DNA of 64,000 bases from CAZKWG01 sp964615375 (lineage in GTDB: Bacteria > Myxococcota_A > UBA796 > CAZKWG01): assembly GCA_964615375.1 (NCBI GenBank), contig CAZTOW010000037.1, positions 1-64,000 of the forward strand, given 5' to 3'. A program made the translations under genes and the position numbers. The notes under the pieces are model-generated. The model was given only the letters and a program-made list of their open reading frames with translations. It was not told the origin of the DNA and ran no database searches. Every line of letters begins with the position of its first letter. Position 1 is the first letter of the stretch. Shown piece by piece: positions 19,566 to 28,810 of the stretch.

Positions 19566-21079
19566 GCCTGCCCCGTCGCCTCGGCGCGCAGACCCTCGGC
19601 GCGCAGACCCTCGGCGCGTTGGCCCTGGGCGCGCTCCTCGCGCTCGGCGGGGGCTGCGCCGACGATCTGACGCCCGTGGTGGGGACCACCATCCGCGTGG
19701 GCAAGCCCAAGGTGGAGCCCGGCACTGAGCTGGAGCTCAAGATCTTCACCAACGAGGGGGAGTGCCTCAACGCGGTGGACACCTCGCTGGTCTCCGACTG
19801 CGTCCCCCACGTCGATCGCGCCAGCGGCGAGGTCCGGCTGGGCATCCAGTACCGGCTGGACACCGACGTCTTCTACATGCCGATGGCGGCGGACAACCTG
19901 CGGGTCATCCACCAGGGCACGGAGATCCAGGACGGTCAGAACGGGCAGCGCTACACGCTCATCCCGCACGAGCCGCGGCCGACCACGCAGCTCTACATCC
20001 TCGTCATCGACGGTTCGAGCTCGATGTTCGAGGACAACCGCATGGAGAAGGTGCGCCAGGCCCTGCTCATGCCGGAGGTCAAGGAGGCCTTCTTCCCGGA
20101 GAACGTGCGCACGGGCGTCGCCATCTTCACGTTCACGGACAGCAAGCCCGAGCCGCTGGGCGGCACGCTGCAGGTCATCGACAACGTCCAGGACTACACG
20201 AAGCTCATCAAGCGCGAGCTGCGCGTGCTGTCGGGCTACACGCACCTGTACGAGGCCGTGACCTACGCCACGGGCGAGCTCCTCCAGAACGAGGCGGTGC
20301 GGCGCTTCATCGACCTGGAGCAGGCCGCGCCCACGGTCATCGCGCTGACCGACGGCTTCAACAACCTCGGCCGCGCCGACCTGTGCAGCACGAACGCCCC
20401 GCGGCTCACGGCCCTGCTGCGCCACCTGGCCAAGGTGCGCAGCAGCGAGGAGGGCGACATCCGCAAGCGCCCGCAGGTCTTCACCGTGGGTCTGGGGCGC
20501 CCGCTGCGCAAGAGCTTCAAGCTCCCCGACACCACCACCTCCGGGCTGGAGGTCACCCCCGCCCAGCTCTGCGGGAAGTTCGTCAACCGCCAGATCGACG
20601 GCGACCTGGAGCGCTACGGCATCGACAACGCCAGCATGGCCTGGATCGCCGACGTGGGCGGCGGCTTCGACTTCGTCAAGAACTCCAAGGAGGGGCTGGG
20701 CGAGGCCTTCCGGGCCGCGGCGGCCAAGCGGTATACGTGGTTCGAGGTCCGCTATCGGGTGGACCCCTTCTACCTGCGCCGCGCCTTCCGCGCCCGGATG
20801 CGGCTCCTGACCTTCGCCTCGGCGGAGTCGAGCGTGATGGTCTACCCGAGCGCCTGGCTGGACGCGCCGCCGGGGGTGGAGGCCGAGGACGGCTGGCACC
20901 GGCCGCGCACCTACCTGCACACGGCCACGGTGGCGATCCCGGCGCTGGGGCTGGTGCTGGCGATGACCTACCTGAGCGCCGCGCTCTTCAACACGCGCCG
21001 CGCGCTGTTCCGGCGTGGACGCTCGCGGACGGGTGGGGGCTCCCCGTCGGGAACGCCCCCTCAGGCCCCCGGCTCTTAG
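19562..21079 (+). CDS. VWA-domain lipoprotein
   Basis: A 505-residue protein. The GTG at 19562 overlaps the upstream stop and gives a signal peptide ending in GGGC (lipobox-like). A von Willebrand A domain spans ~140-400 with an intact MIDAS: DGSSSM (D-x-S-x-S, ~residue 150), a Thr in the middle loop, and TDGFNN. It therefore probably binds a divalent metal and a protein ligand in the periplasm. A membrane segment (TVAIPALGLVLAMTYLSAAL) near residue 465 is followed by a basic tail, unusual for a lipoprotein. It belongs to the FHA/pseudokinase gene set. Confidence 0.8.
   Translation: MSLPRRLGAQTLGAQTLGALALGALLALGGGCADDLTPVVGTTIRVGKPKVEPGTELELKIFTNEGECLNAVDTSLVSDCVPHVDRASGEVRLGIQYRLDTDVFYMPMAADNLRVIHQGTEIQDGQNGQRYTLIPHEPRPTTQLYILVIDGSSSMFEDNRMEKVRQALLMPEVKEAFFPENVRTGVAIFTFTDSKPEPLGGTLQVIDNVQDYTKLIKRELRVLSGYTHLYEAVTYATGELLQNEAVRRFIDLEQAAPTVIALTDGFNNLGRADLCSTNAPRLTALLRHLAKVRSSEEGDIRKRPQVFTVGLGRPLRKSFKLPDTTTSGLEVTPAQLCGKFVNRQIDGDLERYGIDNASMAWIADVGGGFDFVKNSKEGLGEAFRAAAAKRYTWFEVRYRVDPFYLRRAFRARMRLLTFASAESSVMVYPSAWLDAPPGVEAEDGWHRPRTYLHTATVAIPALGLVLAMTYLSAALFNTRRALFRRGRSRTGGGSPSGTPPQAPGS
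19580..19618 (+). repeat. 15-base tandem repeat inside the VWA signal peptide
   Basis: CTCGGCGCGCAGACC occurs at 19580-19594 and 19595-19609, then a partial third copy to 19618. It encodes LGAQT twice and lengthens the signal peptide n/h region; the copy number is a multiple of three, so it keeps the frame. Confidence 0.8.
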
Positions 21080-21188
21080 CGGTGGTCCGACCCTGGTCCG
21101 ATGGCCGTATGATCGGGAGACCTTGCGACGGGCCCTCAGGCTCGCTTAACATGGCGACCCGGGACCCCCCGGGCTCGGAAGGTGCCAC

Positions 21189-23387
21189 CTGGCGCAGTAC
21201 ATCGGACAGTACGAGGTCATCCGTGAGCTGGGCGTCGGCCGGGTAGGGGCCGTCTACCTCGCGGTCGGCGAGCCGCCCCCCAAGGGACCCGGTCGGCCGG
21301 AGAGGCGCTTCGTCGCCGCCAAACGCCTGCGCGACGTGCCCGACCGTCAGCGCGTCGTGACCACGATCCGCCAGCGCGCGGCGCTGCTGGAGCAGGTGCG
21401 GGACCCGCGCTTCGTCGAGGTCCTGGACATCCTCCCCGACGAGCCCGCCGTCGTCTCCGACTACGTGCACGGGATCACGCTCGCCCGCGCCCTGGACGCG
21501 CTCAAACGCGCTCGCGAGCAGGTGTTCACCGAGGCCGCCGTGGAGATCGGCGTCGAGCTCGCCGAGGCCCTGCACCGCGCGTACACGGTCCCCGGGCGCA
21601 ACGGCGAGCCGCTCGAGGCCACCCACCTGCGGCTCACGCCCTCGAACGTGATGCTGACCGCCGACGGCGGCGTGCGCATCCTCGACTTCGCCATCGGCAC
21701 GGCGCTCCCGCAGTCGGGCAGCGGCGGCGCGAACGACCTGCTCTACCTGGCCCCCGAGCAGGCGCGCCGGGAGGACGTGGACCACCGCACGGATCTCTTC
21801 GCGGTCGGGCTGATCCTCTACGAGCTCCTGATGAACCAGCCGGCCTGGCGCGCGTCGGACGCGGCGGGAGCGGAGGCGGATCTGCTCCGGCAGATCGGCA
21901 CCGGAGATCTCCGCGAGGCCTGCCGGAGCCTGGAGCAGACCCTCCCCGCGCTCGGCCCCATCCTCCGCAAGCTGCTCCAGGCCCGCCCCGAGGACCGCTA
22001 CCGCACCGGCGCGGACCTGCTGGTGGACCTGCGCCGTCAGCTCTACCGGGAGCGCGGGGCCTACCTCAAGGAATTCTGCGAGTTCTACTTCAGCGCCATC
22101 CAGAAGCTCGACCCGCCGCCCGATCTGGAGGGCCAGGGCGGGGCGCGCGGGAAGCGGCGCAGCATCGAGGAGCGCCTGCGCGAGTCGCTCTCGCGGGAGG
22201 GGGCCGCCGCGGCGCCGCCCCCTGCGCGCGCCCCGCTCGCCACCGTGGGGACCGAGGCCCCACCCCCGGCGCCCGCCCGCCCCTCAGAGAGCCCTCAGAG
22301 GCCGCCGCCCCCGAGGCTGGCCTCGCCGCGCGCCCAGGCGCCGTCTGTGCCTGTCGCCGAGCCCGAAGGAGAAGACATGTCCACCGGAGGCAAGAAGGCC
22401 CCGCCCCGCCCCCCCGTCGGCGGCCCCGCCAGCCGCGCCCAGCCCTTCTCGCCGAGCGGCGACAGCGCCGCGAAGAAGGGTGGTGGTCCCATGAAGGTCA
22501 TCGGCGAGCGCCGCCCCGACGAGACCGGCATGCTGGAGATGGTCCCGCTCTCGTCGGACAAGGACAAGGCCGCCGCGTCCGAGGACCCCAGCGCGACCGC
22601 GTTCTTCGCGATCCCCGCGCCCAAGGCCGATCGCAGCCGCGCCACGCCCGCCGCGCCGCCCCCGCCGGGCTTCAGCGGCCCCAGCGGCGTCTCCGCCCCG
22701 AGCTCGGGCCCGCCCGGCCCGCCGGTCGCCCGCCCGCCCATCGGCGCGCCCTCCATGCCGCCCGCGCCCCAGCCCATCGTGCAGGGGCCCGTGGTGTCCT
22801 ACGGGAACGCAGGGGGCGCCTCGCCCTTTCAGGTGGCTGGCCCCGGACCCGTGGCCTCTCCCTCGGCTGACGCCGGCCAGCGCGTGCAGTCCAACCGCGT
22901 CTACGCGATCCTGGTCGGCGTCTTCATGCTGGTCTGCGTCGCCGTCGTGGTCGCCGTGTGGCTGATCCCCAAGGCCGCCGAGGACTCCAAGCCCCCGGCG
23001 ACCCCCACCGCCACGCCGCCCGTGGTCGTGGAGAAGACCGCCAAGGTGGAGGAGGACACGGCGCCCCCGCCCGCCCCCGCCCCGGCGCCGAAGCCCAAGG
23101 TGAAGTCGAGCACGCCGAAGGCGGCCGCCCCCGCGCCCTCGAGCGGGCCCGGCACGCTCACGGTCACGCTGGCCGACGCGAGCCAGGCCACCTCCATCGA
23201 GGTGAACTGCCCGAGCGGCTTCCGCCAGCGCTCGGCGCTCTCCGGCGGGCGCGGCAGCATCGCCAGCGTGCCCCAGGAGAAGTGCGTCCTGTACTTCAAG
23301 GGCGGAGCGCCTGCGCAATTCGCGCCGGTCAACGGAGGCAGGTCGCTCTCCTGCTCCATCGTCGGAACCACCGCCGTCTGCAAGTGA
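21189..23387 (+). CDS. Membrane-bound Ser/Thr pseudokinase
   Basis: About 732 residues. The kinase fold covers ~5-300: glycine loop ELGVGRVGAVYLA, the VAAK Lys, LAPEQARREDVDHRTDLFAVG. The catalytic loop reads HLRLTPSN where active kinases have HRDLKPSN, and DFG is DFA, so the catalytic Asp is absent: a pseudokinase. A Pro/Ala-rich linker (~330-565) leads to one membrane segment (AILVGVFMLVCVAVVVAVWL, ~575) and a ~110-residue outer domain ending in a disulphide-compatible Cys set. No ATG/GTG/TTG lies before the kinase domain in frame; CTG at 21189 has GGAAGG six bases upstream and is the best start. The first conventional start, GTG 21336, would delete the glycine loop. Confidence 0.75.
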   Translation: MAQYIGQYEVIRELGVGRVGAVYLAVGEPPPKGPGRPERRFVAAKRLRDVPDRQRVVTTIRQRAALLEQVRDPRFVEVLDILPDEPAVVSDYVHGITLARALDALKRAREQVFTEAAVEIGVELAEALHRAYTVPGRNGEPLEATHLRLTPSNVMLTADGGVRILDFAIGTALPQSGSGGANDLLYLAPEQARREDVDHRTDLFAVGLILYELLMNQPAWRASDAAGAEADLLRQIGTGDLREACRSLEQTLPALGPILRKLLQARPEDRYRTGADLLVDLRRQLYRERGAYLKEFCEFYFSAIQKLDPPPDLEGQGGARGKRRSIEERLRESLSREGAAAAPPPARAPLATVGTEAPPPAPARPSESPQRPPPPRLASPRAQAPSVPVAEPEGEDMSTGGKKAPPRPPVGGPASRAQPFSPSGDSAAKKGGGPMKVIGERRPDETGMLEMVPLSSDKDKAAASEDPSATAFFAIPAPKADRSRATPAAPPPPGFSGPSGVSAPSSGPPGPPVARPPIGAPSMPPAPQPIVQGPVVSYGNAGGASPFQVAGPGPVASPSADAGQRVQSNRVYAILVGVFMLVCVAVVVAVWLIPKAAEDSKPPATPTATPPVVVEKTAKVEEDTAPPPAPAPAPKPKVKSSTPKAAAPAPSSGPGTLTVTLADASQATSIEVNCPSGFRQRSALSGGRGSIASVPQEKCVLYFKGGAPAQFAPVNGGRSLSCSIVGTTAVCK

Positions 23388-23430
23388 TCCTCCCGGTCCG
23401 GAACTCTCCGGCAACCCTCGCGGAGCCCCG

Positions 23431-25416
23431 ATGCTCTTCAAGCTACTTCTGGTCGCCCTCACTCTCTTCGCGGCGCCTGCGCGCGCTCAGAGCCCCGACG
23501 CTCCCTCCGCCATCTCCGCGGACGAGGCCTGGAAGAAGAAGTCCAAGGAGGAGAAGGCGGAGGAGCAGGACGCCGCCGCCGCGGAGGCCGAGCGCAAGCG
23601 CAAGGACAAGCTGGCGCGCGTCATCGTGCTGAAGTGGACGGACACCAGCACGGACCACACCGACGAGACGGTGCAGCGCAACGTCAAGAGCCGCATCGCC
23701 CGCCCGGAGGCGCTCTTCTTCCCGGACGTGGACCTCTACCAGAACGGCCGCAAGGTCAAGGACCGCACCGTGGTCCCCGCCATGCAGCCCGCCATGGTGC
23801 CGGACGCGAACATCAACAAGGTGATGGACAAGGTCGACGACATCGCCGGCGTGCCCTGGAACGCGAAGCGCCCGGAGGAGTGGGGCCTCATCGCCCAGGA
23901 CCTGCAGGCCAGCGCCGAGCAGATCTGGTTCGTCGATCGCGTCAACCTGCGCGAGCCCCTCTTCCTGCTCTACGCCCAGATCGGCCGCGCCGCGGAGAAC
24001 CAGAACCACCCGGCCCCGCCCTTCTACGAGCAGATCGGCACCTTCGCGGTCAACTACTACTACTACATGGCGGCGGCCCTGGCCTTCCAGGAGCCCGCGC
24101 TGATGAGCAAGCTGACGGACCAGGAGGTCAACGCCAGCATCGCCTACTACCTGGGCCAGCTCCAGCAGGGCTCCTTCCCCTCCTTGAAGGTGGACTTCGA
24201 GCAGGAGAACGTCTGGGATGAGGAGGCCTTCAACAAGGAGTACGACATCCTCATCAACGGCATCCCCGTGCTGCCGGACAGCAACGGCCAGATCGACGTC
24301 TTCCTCGGTCGGACCGACATCTACCTGCGGCGCAAGGACACCGGGCACGGCCTGTCGGAGCGCCTCGAGGTCCTGAAGCTGGAGGAGAAGTTCTACTTCG
24401 TCAAGGACGTCGCCCACAAGCGCATGGGCATCGACTTCATCGAGCAGCTCTTCCTGCACAAGAACGAGTGCTCGCCCCAGGTGGACGGCGACATCCTGAA
24501 CTACCTGGCGATCTACGCGAAGCTTCACGAGAAGGCCGAGGTCTACATCGCCGTCCCCGAGAACGGCAACCCCAACAAGGTCTGGATCTGGCGCTACGAC
24601 CGGGCCAGCGCCATGCTCAACCTCGTGGGCGGCGGGCCGGACTCCTTCCCGGTGCGCTTCGCGCTGGTGACCTCCGCCGGTTTCATGTTCAACGGCGCCA
24701 CGCTCACCTTCGACAACGAGATCGGTGAGGACGACGCGGAGGTCCCCGGGCTGGACAGCGTGCGCTCCAAGGCGGACAAGAGCCTGGAGAACGCCTTCCT
24801 CCCTGTCAACTTCGAGTTCCGCGCGCATTACAACCGGCTGATGGTCAACCTGGGCGCCGAGTTCGGCTACAACACCGCCGAGGACGCCGTCTGGATCGAG
24901 CGCTACTACCTGCCCAAGCACCAGAGCGAGCTGGACGGCTCGATCATCGCGGTGTCCACGAACCAGCAGGAGCGCGATCCGGGCGGGGACGGCGAGCTGG
25001 ACGAGGCCTACCACATGACCAACTGGAACCGGTACATGTACATGGGCGTGGGCTACGTCATGGGTCGGGACGCCGGGCTCGGCTTCGGCCCGCGCCTGGC
25101 GCTGCGCACGGGCTGGACCAACCTCCCGCACGCCTGGCAGACCACCGGCCACTTCGGCTGGACCATCCAGCCCCCGGTGGGCGAGTTCGGCAAGCGCTTC
25201 CGCCCGCTGGTGGACGCCGATTTCCGCGGCGGCATCTCGGTGGCGGCCAAGAACAGCCTGCAGCGGGACGTGGCCTGCTACTCCAACCCCGAGCGCGACG
25301 GCTGCGAGAACGTCGTCGTCGAGGAGGGCGAGGAGGAGTTCAGCGCCGAGCTCAAGGACGAGGGCATCGTGAGCCCCATCTTCGGGCTCACGGCCGGGAT
25401 CGGGTTTACTTTCTGA
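23431..25416 (+). CDS. Secreted, probably outer-membrane protein of unknown function
   Basis: A 661-residue protein. A signal peptide (LLLVALTLFAAPARAQ) is followed by a charged helical stretch (~30-65, Lys/Glu/Ala-rich), a mixed region to ~460, and a C-terminal part from about 460 with alternating aromatic strands (MYMGVGYVMG, HFGWTIQPPVG) that ends TAGIGFTF. The terminal Phe and strand pattern suggest a small beta-barrel. It follows the pseudokinase gene after 43 bases, and may be its envelope partner. No family was recognised. Confidence 0.6.
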   Translation: MLFKLLLVALTLFAAPARAQSPDAPSAISADEAWKKKSKEEKAEEQDAAAAEAERKRKDKLARVIVLKWTDTSTDHTDETVQRNVKSRIARPEALFFPDVDLYQNGRKVKDRTVVPAMQPAMVPDANINKVMDKVDDIAGVPWNAKRPEEWGLIAQDLQASAEQIWFVDRVNLREPLFLLYAQIGRAAENQNHPAPPFYEQIGTFAVNYYYYMAAALAFQEPALMSKLTDQEVNASIAYYLGQLQQGSFPSLKVDFEQENVWDEEAFNKEYDILINGIPVLPDSNGQIDVFLGRTDIYLRRKDTGHGLSERLEVLKLEEKFYFVKDVAHKRMGIDFIEQLFLHKNECSPQVDGDILNYLAIYAKLHEKAEVYIAVPENGNPNKVWIWRYDRASAMLNLVGGGPDSFPVRFALVTSAGFMFNGATLTFDNEIGEDDAEVPGLDSVRSKADKSLENAFLPVNFEFRAHYNRLMVNLGAEFGYNTAEDAVWIERYYLPKHQSELDGSIIAVSTNQQERDPGGDGELDEAYHMTNWNRYMYMGVGYVMGRDAGLGFGPRLALRTGWTNLPHAWQTTGHFGWTIQPPVGEFGKRFRPLVDADFRGGISVAAKNSLQRDVACYSNPERDGCENVVVEEGEEEFSAELKDEGIVSPIFGLTAGIGFTF

Positions 25417-25449
25417 TCGGGCTCGGCACGATTAGAGGAGGTTCGTAGG

Positions 25450-25473
25450 CTCCCCTCGTGTTGCAGAGGGGAG
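25450..25473 (+). promoter_or_regulatory. Perfect 8-bp hairpin in the leader of the next gene
   Basis: CTCCCCTC (25450-25457) and GAGGGGAG (25466-25473) form an uninterrupted stem with an 8-base loop, about 20 bases before the start at 25494 and just before its GGAGGT site. There is no U tract, so a translational or RNA-stability role is more likely than termination. Confidence 0.45.
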
Positions 25474-25493
25474 GCCCTGCACCTGGAGGTCCC

Positions 25494-26402
25494 ATGATCG
25501 CGCTCCTGCTCTCCTCCCTCGCCCTCGCCGGGGACCTGACCCCGCGCTGGGATCCGGCCGAGACCGTCGCGTATCAGGCGACGGTCCAGGTCAAGGTGCC
25601 GAGCGGGATCACCTTCCTCGGCGCCCAGAACACCGAGGCGCGCGCGGAGCTCATCGGGCTCGCCATGGACCTCTCCTGCGGGTCGGAGGCGAAGAAGAAG
25701 GGCTTCACCGTCACCTGTGACGTCACGAAGGTGGACCTGCAGGGCGGCGCCTTCCCCGGCGAGCAGGAGCGGCTGGAGCGCGCCTTCGTCGAGAGCGAGG
25801 CCCTGCTGGACGCCGCGACCGTCGTGCTGGAGATCGGCGCGGACGGGCGGATCTCGGTGGTGGACCTGCGCGGCCTGCCCCAGGGGGACGAGCGCACGGG
25901 CTACATGCGCGAGATGCTGCGCCTGCTCGTGCGCCGCGCCGTGGCCCCGCTGGATCTTCAGATGCCCAAGGACGGCGTCGATCCGGGCAAGCCCTGGAAG
26001 CAGTCGGGCACGCCGCTGGCCGCGGAGCTCCTGCCCAGCGTCGCGCCGATCTGGAGCGGCGCGAACTCGAGCCCCAGCCCCGCCAGCGGCGGCGTGGCCG
26101 GCGGGCTCAGCATCAAGAACGAGATCAAGGGCCGTGACGGCGCCATGGTCAACGTCGTGACCACCGGCGAGGGCAACCTCGCGGCGACGGTCACCGAGTA
26201 CCAGACCTTCTTCGCCAACCTCGTTGTGGCGGGAGAGGCGCGCTTCGACGCCCAGAAGGGCCAGATCGCCTACCGCGTGCTGGACGCCAACGCCCAGGAC
26301 GTCGGCAGCAACCCCAGCGCCACCCCCGCCGACGGCTACGTCTACACCGCCGTGATCGCGCGCGTGAACCCCGACGGCTCGGTGGAGGGGCCGGGGAAGT
26401 AG
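25494..26402 (+). CDS. Secreted protein of unknown function
   Basis: A 302-residue protein with a short signal peptide (MIALLLSSLALAG). The mature part is beta-rich with YQATVQVKVPSG at the start and repeated amphipathic strands, and a Ser/Pro/Gly turn near 190 (SSPSPASGGVAGG). The ATG at 25494 follows GGAGGT and is preferred over an in-frame start 36 bases upstream that lacks a ribosome site. No enzymatic motif was found. It is the last gene of the envelope set. Confidence 0.65.
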   Translation: MIALLLSSLALAGDLTPRWDPAETVAYQATVQVKVPSGITFLGAQNTEARAELIGLAMDLSCGSEAKKKGFTVTCDVTKVDLQGGAFPGEQERLERAFVESEALLDAATVVLEIGADGRISVVDLRGLPQGDERTGYMREMLRLLVRRAVAPLDLQMPKDGVDPGKPWKQSGTPLAAELLPSVAPIWSGANSSPSPASGGVAGGLSIKNEIKGRDGAMVNVVTTGEGNLAATVTEYQTFFANLVVAGEARFDAQKGQIAYRVLDANAQDVGSNPSATPADGYVYTAVIARVNPDGSVEGPGK

Positions 26403-26437
26403 GCTCGTGTTAGCGGACGCGCGGAGGCAGGAAACCC

Positions 26438-26629
<192 letters not shown>

Positions 26630-26643
26630 GCGAAGAATAACCC

Positions 26644-28734
26644 TCAGAGATCCTTGACGAACTCGTACCAGCGTCCAAAATGGACGCGGCTGACCTGCTT
26701 GCCCATCTTGATCATCTCGCGGCCGATGGCCTCGACCGCGTGACGCATCAGGACCGGGCTGCGGTCGGTGGACGCCAGGATACAGGCGTTGATCGCGGCG
26801 TTGATGATGTTACCGCCCGACAGGATGAACTGGTTGGAGATCTCGTCCAGGTCCAGGTCGTGGCCGCGCGGGGCCTCCTTGGGGAAGGCGCGCTCCCAGA
26901 GCTTGCGGCGCTCGCCGGGGGTGGGCACCGGGAACTCGATGACGGCGGAGAAGCGGCGGAGGAAGGCCTCGTCGATGTTCTCCTGGAGGTTCGTGGTCAG
27001 CACCGCGCAGCCCTCGAAGACCTCCAGGCGCTGGAGCAGGTAGGAGACCTCCTGGTTGGCGAAGCGGTCCTGGGCCTGCTTGACGTCGCCGCGGGTGCCG
27101 AAGAGCGAGTCGGCCTCGTCGAAGAGGAGCACGGCGTTGCCGCCCTCGGCGGTGTCGAAGATCTCGCGGAGGTTCTTCTCGGTCTCGCCGACCCAGCGGC
27201 TGACGACGCTGGAGAGGTCCACGCGGAAGAGGTCGATGCCCAGTGATCCGGCGATCACCTCGGCCGCCATGGTCTTGCCGGTCCCGGGTCCGCCGGAGAA
27301 GAGCGCGCGGATGCCGTAGCCGCGGGGCCGGATCTTGGACGCCCCCCAGCGGTGGAAGACGTTCTCCTGCTCCGACAGGTAGTTCACCAGCATCTTGAGC
27401 TGGCCCATGATCCGGTCGGGGAGGATGAGGTCGGTCCAGGTGTAGCGGGGGATGATGTGCAGCGCGAGGCCCTTGAACTCGGGCCGGGAGCACTCGCGCG
27501 CCGCTGCCCACAGCGCGTCCTCGGTGGCGGCCTTGCCGCCGCACTCGGCCTCGGCGCGGTCCATGACCCGCTCGATGGTGGTCCCGCCCACGGAGTAGAA
27601 GCGCTCGGCCAGCCCGATGCCCAGCTGCCGATCCCAGCCGCGGTCGGCCAGCGACTCCGTCCAGGCCTCGGTGCGCTCCTCCAGCGTGGACTTGCCCACC
27701 ATGACGGTGATGCTGGGGCGCTCGTTCCCCAGCAGGTTCGTGAGCGCGCGCCGGTCGGAGCCGCCCACCAGAACGGCGAAGGGCATGTTGGAGAGGGCGC
27801 TGCCCAGGTTCACGTACTGGTTGCGGAGGTGCGGGTCCTCCTGGGCCGTGTCCACGTTCACCAGGTAGGGGAGCGCGCCCGACAGGCGCAGCTCGCGGAT
27901 GAGGTCCCAGGGCTCGTCCAGGTACTGCTTGCAGCGCTCCAGATCCACCCTGACCAGAAGTCGGCCCACCCGGCGCGCGATGGCCATGGCGGTGGACTCG
28001 CGGTTGCCGATGGTGCTGCCGATGACGGCGACGGTCACCGCCTTGTTGAAGACGTCGCCCAGATCGTCGATGCGCGCCCGGGTGGGGGCGGGGATGAAGG
28101 GCTCGCGCCGGATGTCCAGGGGCGTGAAGCCCGAGCCGCTGGGCAGCTCCTCCTCCTCCAGCAGCCAGCGCAGCAGGCGCGGCGCGGGGTGGACGCGGCG
28201 GGCGGTGTGGGTCTCCACGCCCTCCGGCGGGTTCAGCAGCAGGAGCCGGTTCTTGACCAGCGGCGCGCCGGGCATCAGGCGGGCCTGCAGGCCCAGGCGC
28301 TCGCGGCGGGCGGTGCGCAGCACGCGGGTCGCCAGGTCCACCGTCAGGAAGGCCTGGTTCAGGTTGTCGTTCAGGTAGGCGAAGATCTTGCCGTACCCGG
28401 CGCTGATCTCCGGCGCGATGGTCAGCAGCACCAGATCCGCGTCGTCCCCGTCCAGCTCGAAGGAGCGGCGCAGGCGGGCGAAGCGCCCGTTCGGGTCGTC
28501 GCGCAGGGCGGCGCTGGCGGCCACCGCCTCGTCGAGCCCGTCGGGCGCGGCGGGGTAGTCGATCTCGCCGTGGGTGCGCAGCAGCGCGTCCACCTCGTCG
28601 TCCGTGATGACGGAGCCCCAGAACTGGCCCTTGGCGCGGATGGCCGGGCGCGCGCGCTGGCGCCGGACGGCGCGCAGGAGCAGGAGGTCGGTGCGGCGGA
28701 GCCTGCGAGCGAGCTCTTCGAAGACGGTGGACAC
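26644..28734 (-). CDS. eCIS AAA+ ATPase (Afp15/Pvc15-like)
   Basis: A 696-residue ATPase of the contractile injection system. The C-terminal AAA+ module has a complete Walker A (GGPGTGKT, ~residue 480), Walker B (LLFDEADSLF, ~535), a sensor TTN and an arginine-finger region (DEAFLRRFSAVIEFP). A second AAA-like module (~225-350) has lost its P-loop (VAVIGSTIGNRES). This two-module layout is that of the eCIS ATPases that are needed for particle assembly or cargo loading. Start GTG 28734 begins STVFEELARRLRR. It is the last gene of the minus arm, 77 bases after the DUF4157 gene. Confidence 0.88.
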   Translation of the reverse strand: MSTVFEELARRLRRTDLLLLRAVRRQRARPAIRAKGQFWGSVITDDEVDALLRTHGEIDYPAAPDGLDEAVAASAALRDDPNGRFARLRRSFELDGDDADLVLLTIAPEISAGYGKIFAYLNDNLNQAFLTVDLATRVLRTARRERLGLQARLMPGAPLVKNRLLLLNPPEGVETHTARRVHPAPRLLRWLLEEEELPSGSGFTPLDIRREPFIPAPTRARIDDLGDVFNKAVTVAVIGSTIGNRESTAMAIARRVGRLLVRVDLERCKQYLDEPWDLIRELRLSGALPYLVNVDTAQEDPHLRNQYVNLGSALSNMPFAVLVGGSDRRALTNLLGNERPSITVMVGKSTLEERTEAWTESLADRGWDRQLGIGLAERFYSVGGTTIERVMDRAEAECGGKAATEDALWAAARECSRPEFKGLALHIIPRYTWTDLILPDRIMGQLKMLVNYLSEQENVFHRWGASKIRPRGYGIRALFSGGPGTGKTMAAEVIAGSLGIDLFRVDLSSVVSRWVGETEKNLREIFDTAEGGNAVLLFDEADSLFGTRGDVKQAQDRFANQEVSYLLQRLEVFEGCAVLTTNLQENIDEAFLRRFSAVIEFPVPTPGERRKLWERAFPKEAPRGHDLDLDEISNQFILSGGNIINAAINACILASTDRSPVLMRHAVEAIGREMIKMGKQVSRVHFGRWYEFVKDL

Positions 28735-28810
28735 GGGCTCAGTCCCTCGACGGCGCACAAGCCGGATGCGTGAGGGGCGATGATACCTCTTTCGGAGCGC
28801 GCCGTTTAGA

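Noticed and set aside
22284..23462. Minus-strand open frame opposite the pseudokinase linker
   Set aside because: Arises from the Pro/Ala-rich GC codons of the linker; no start site or fold.
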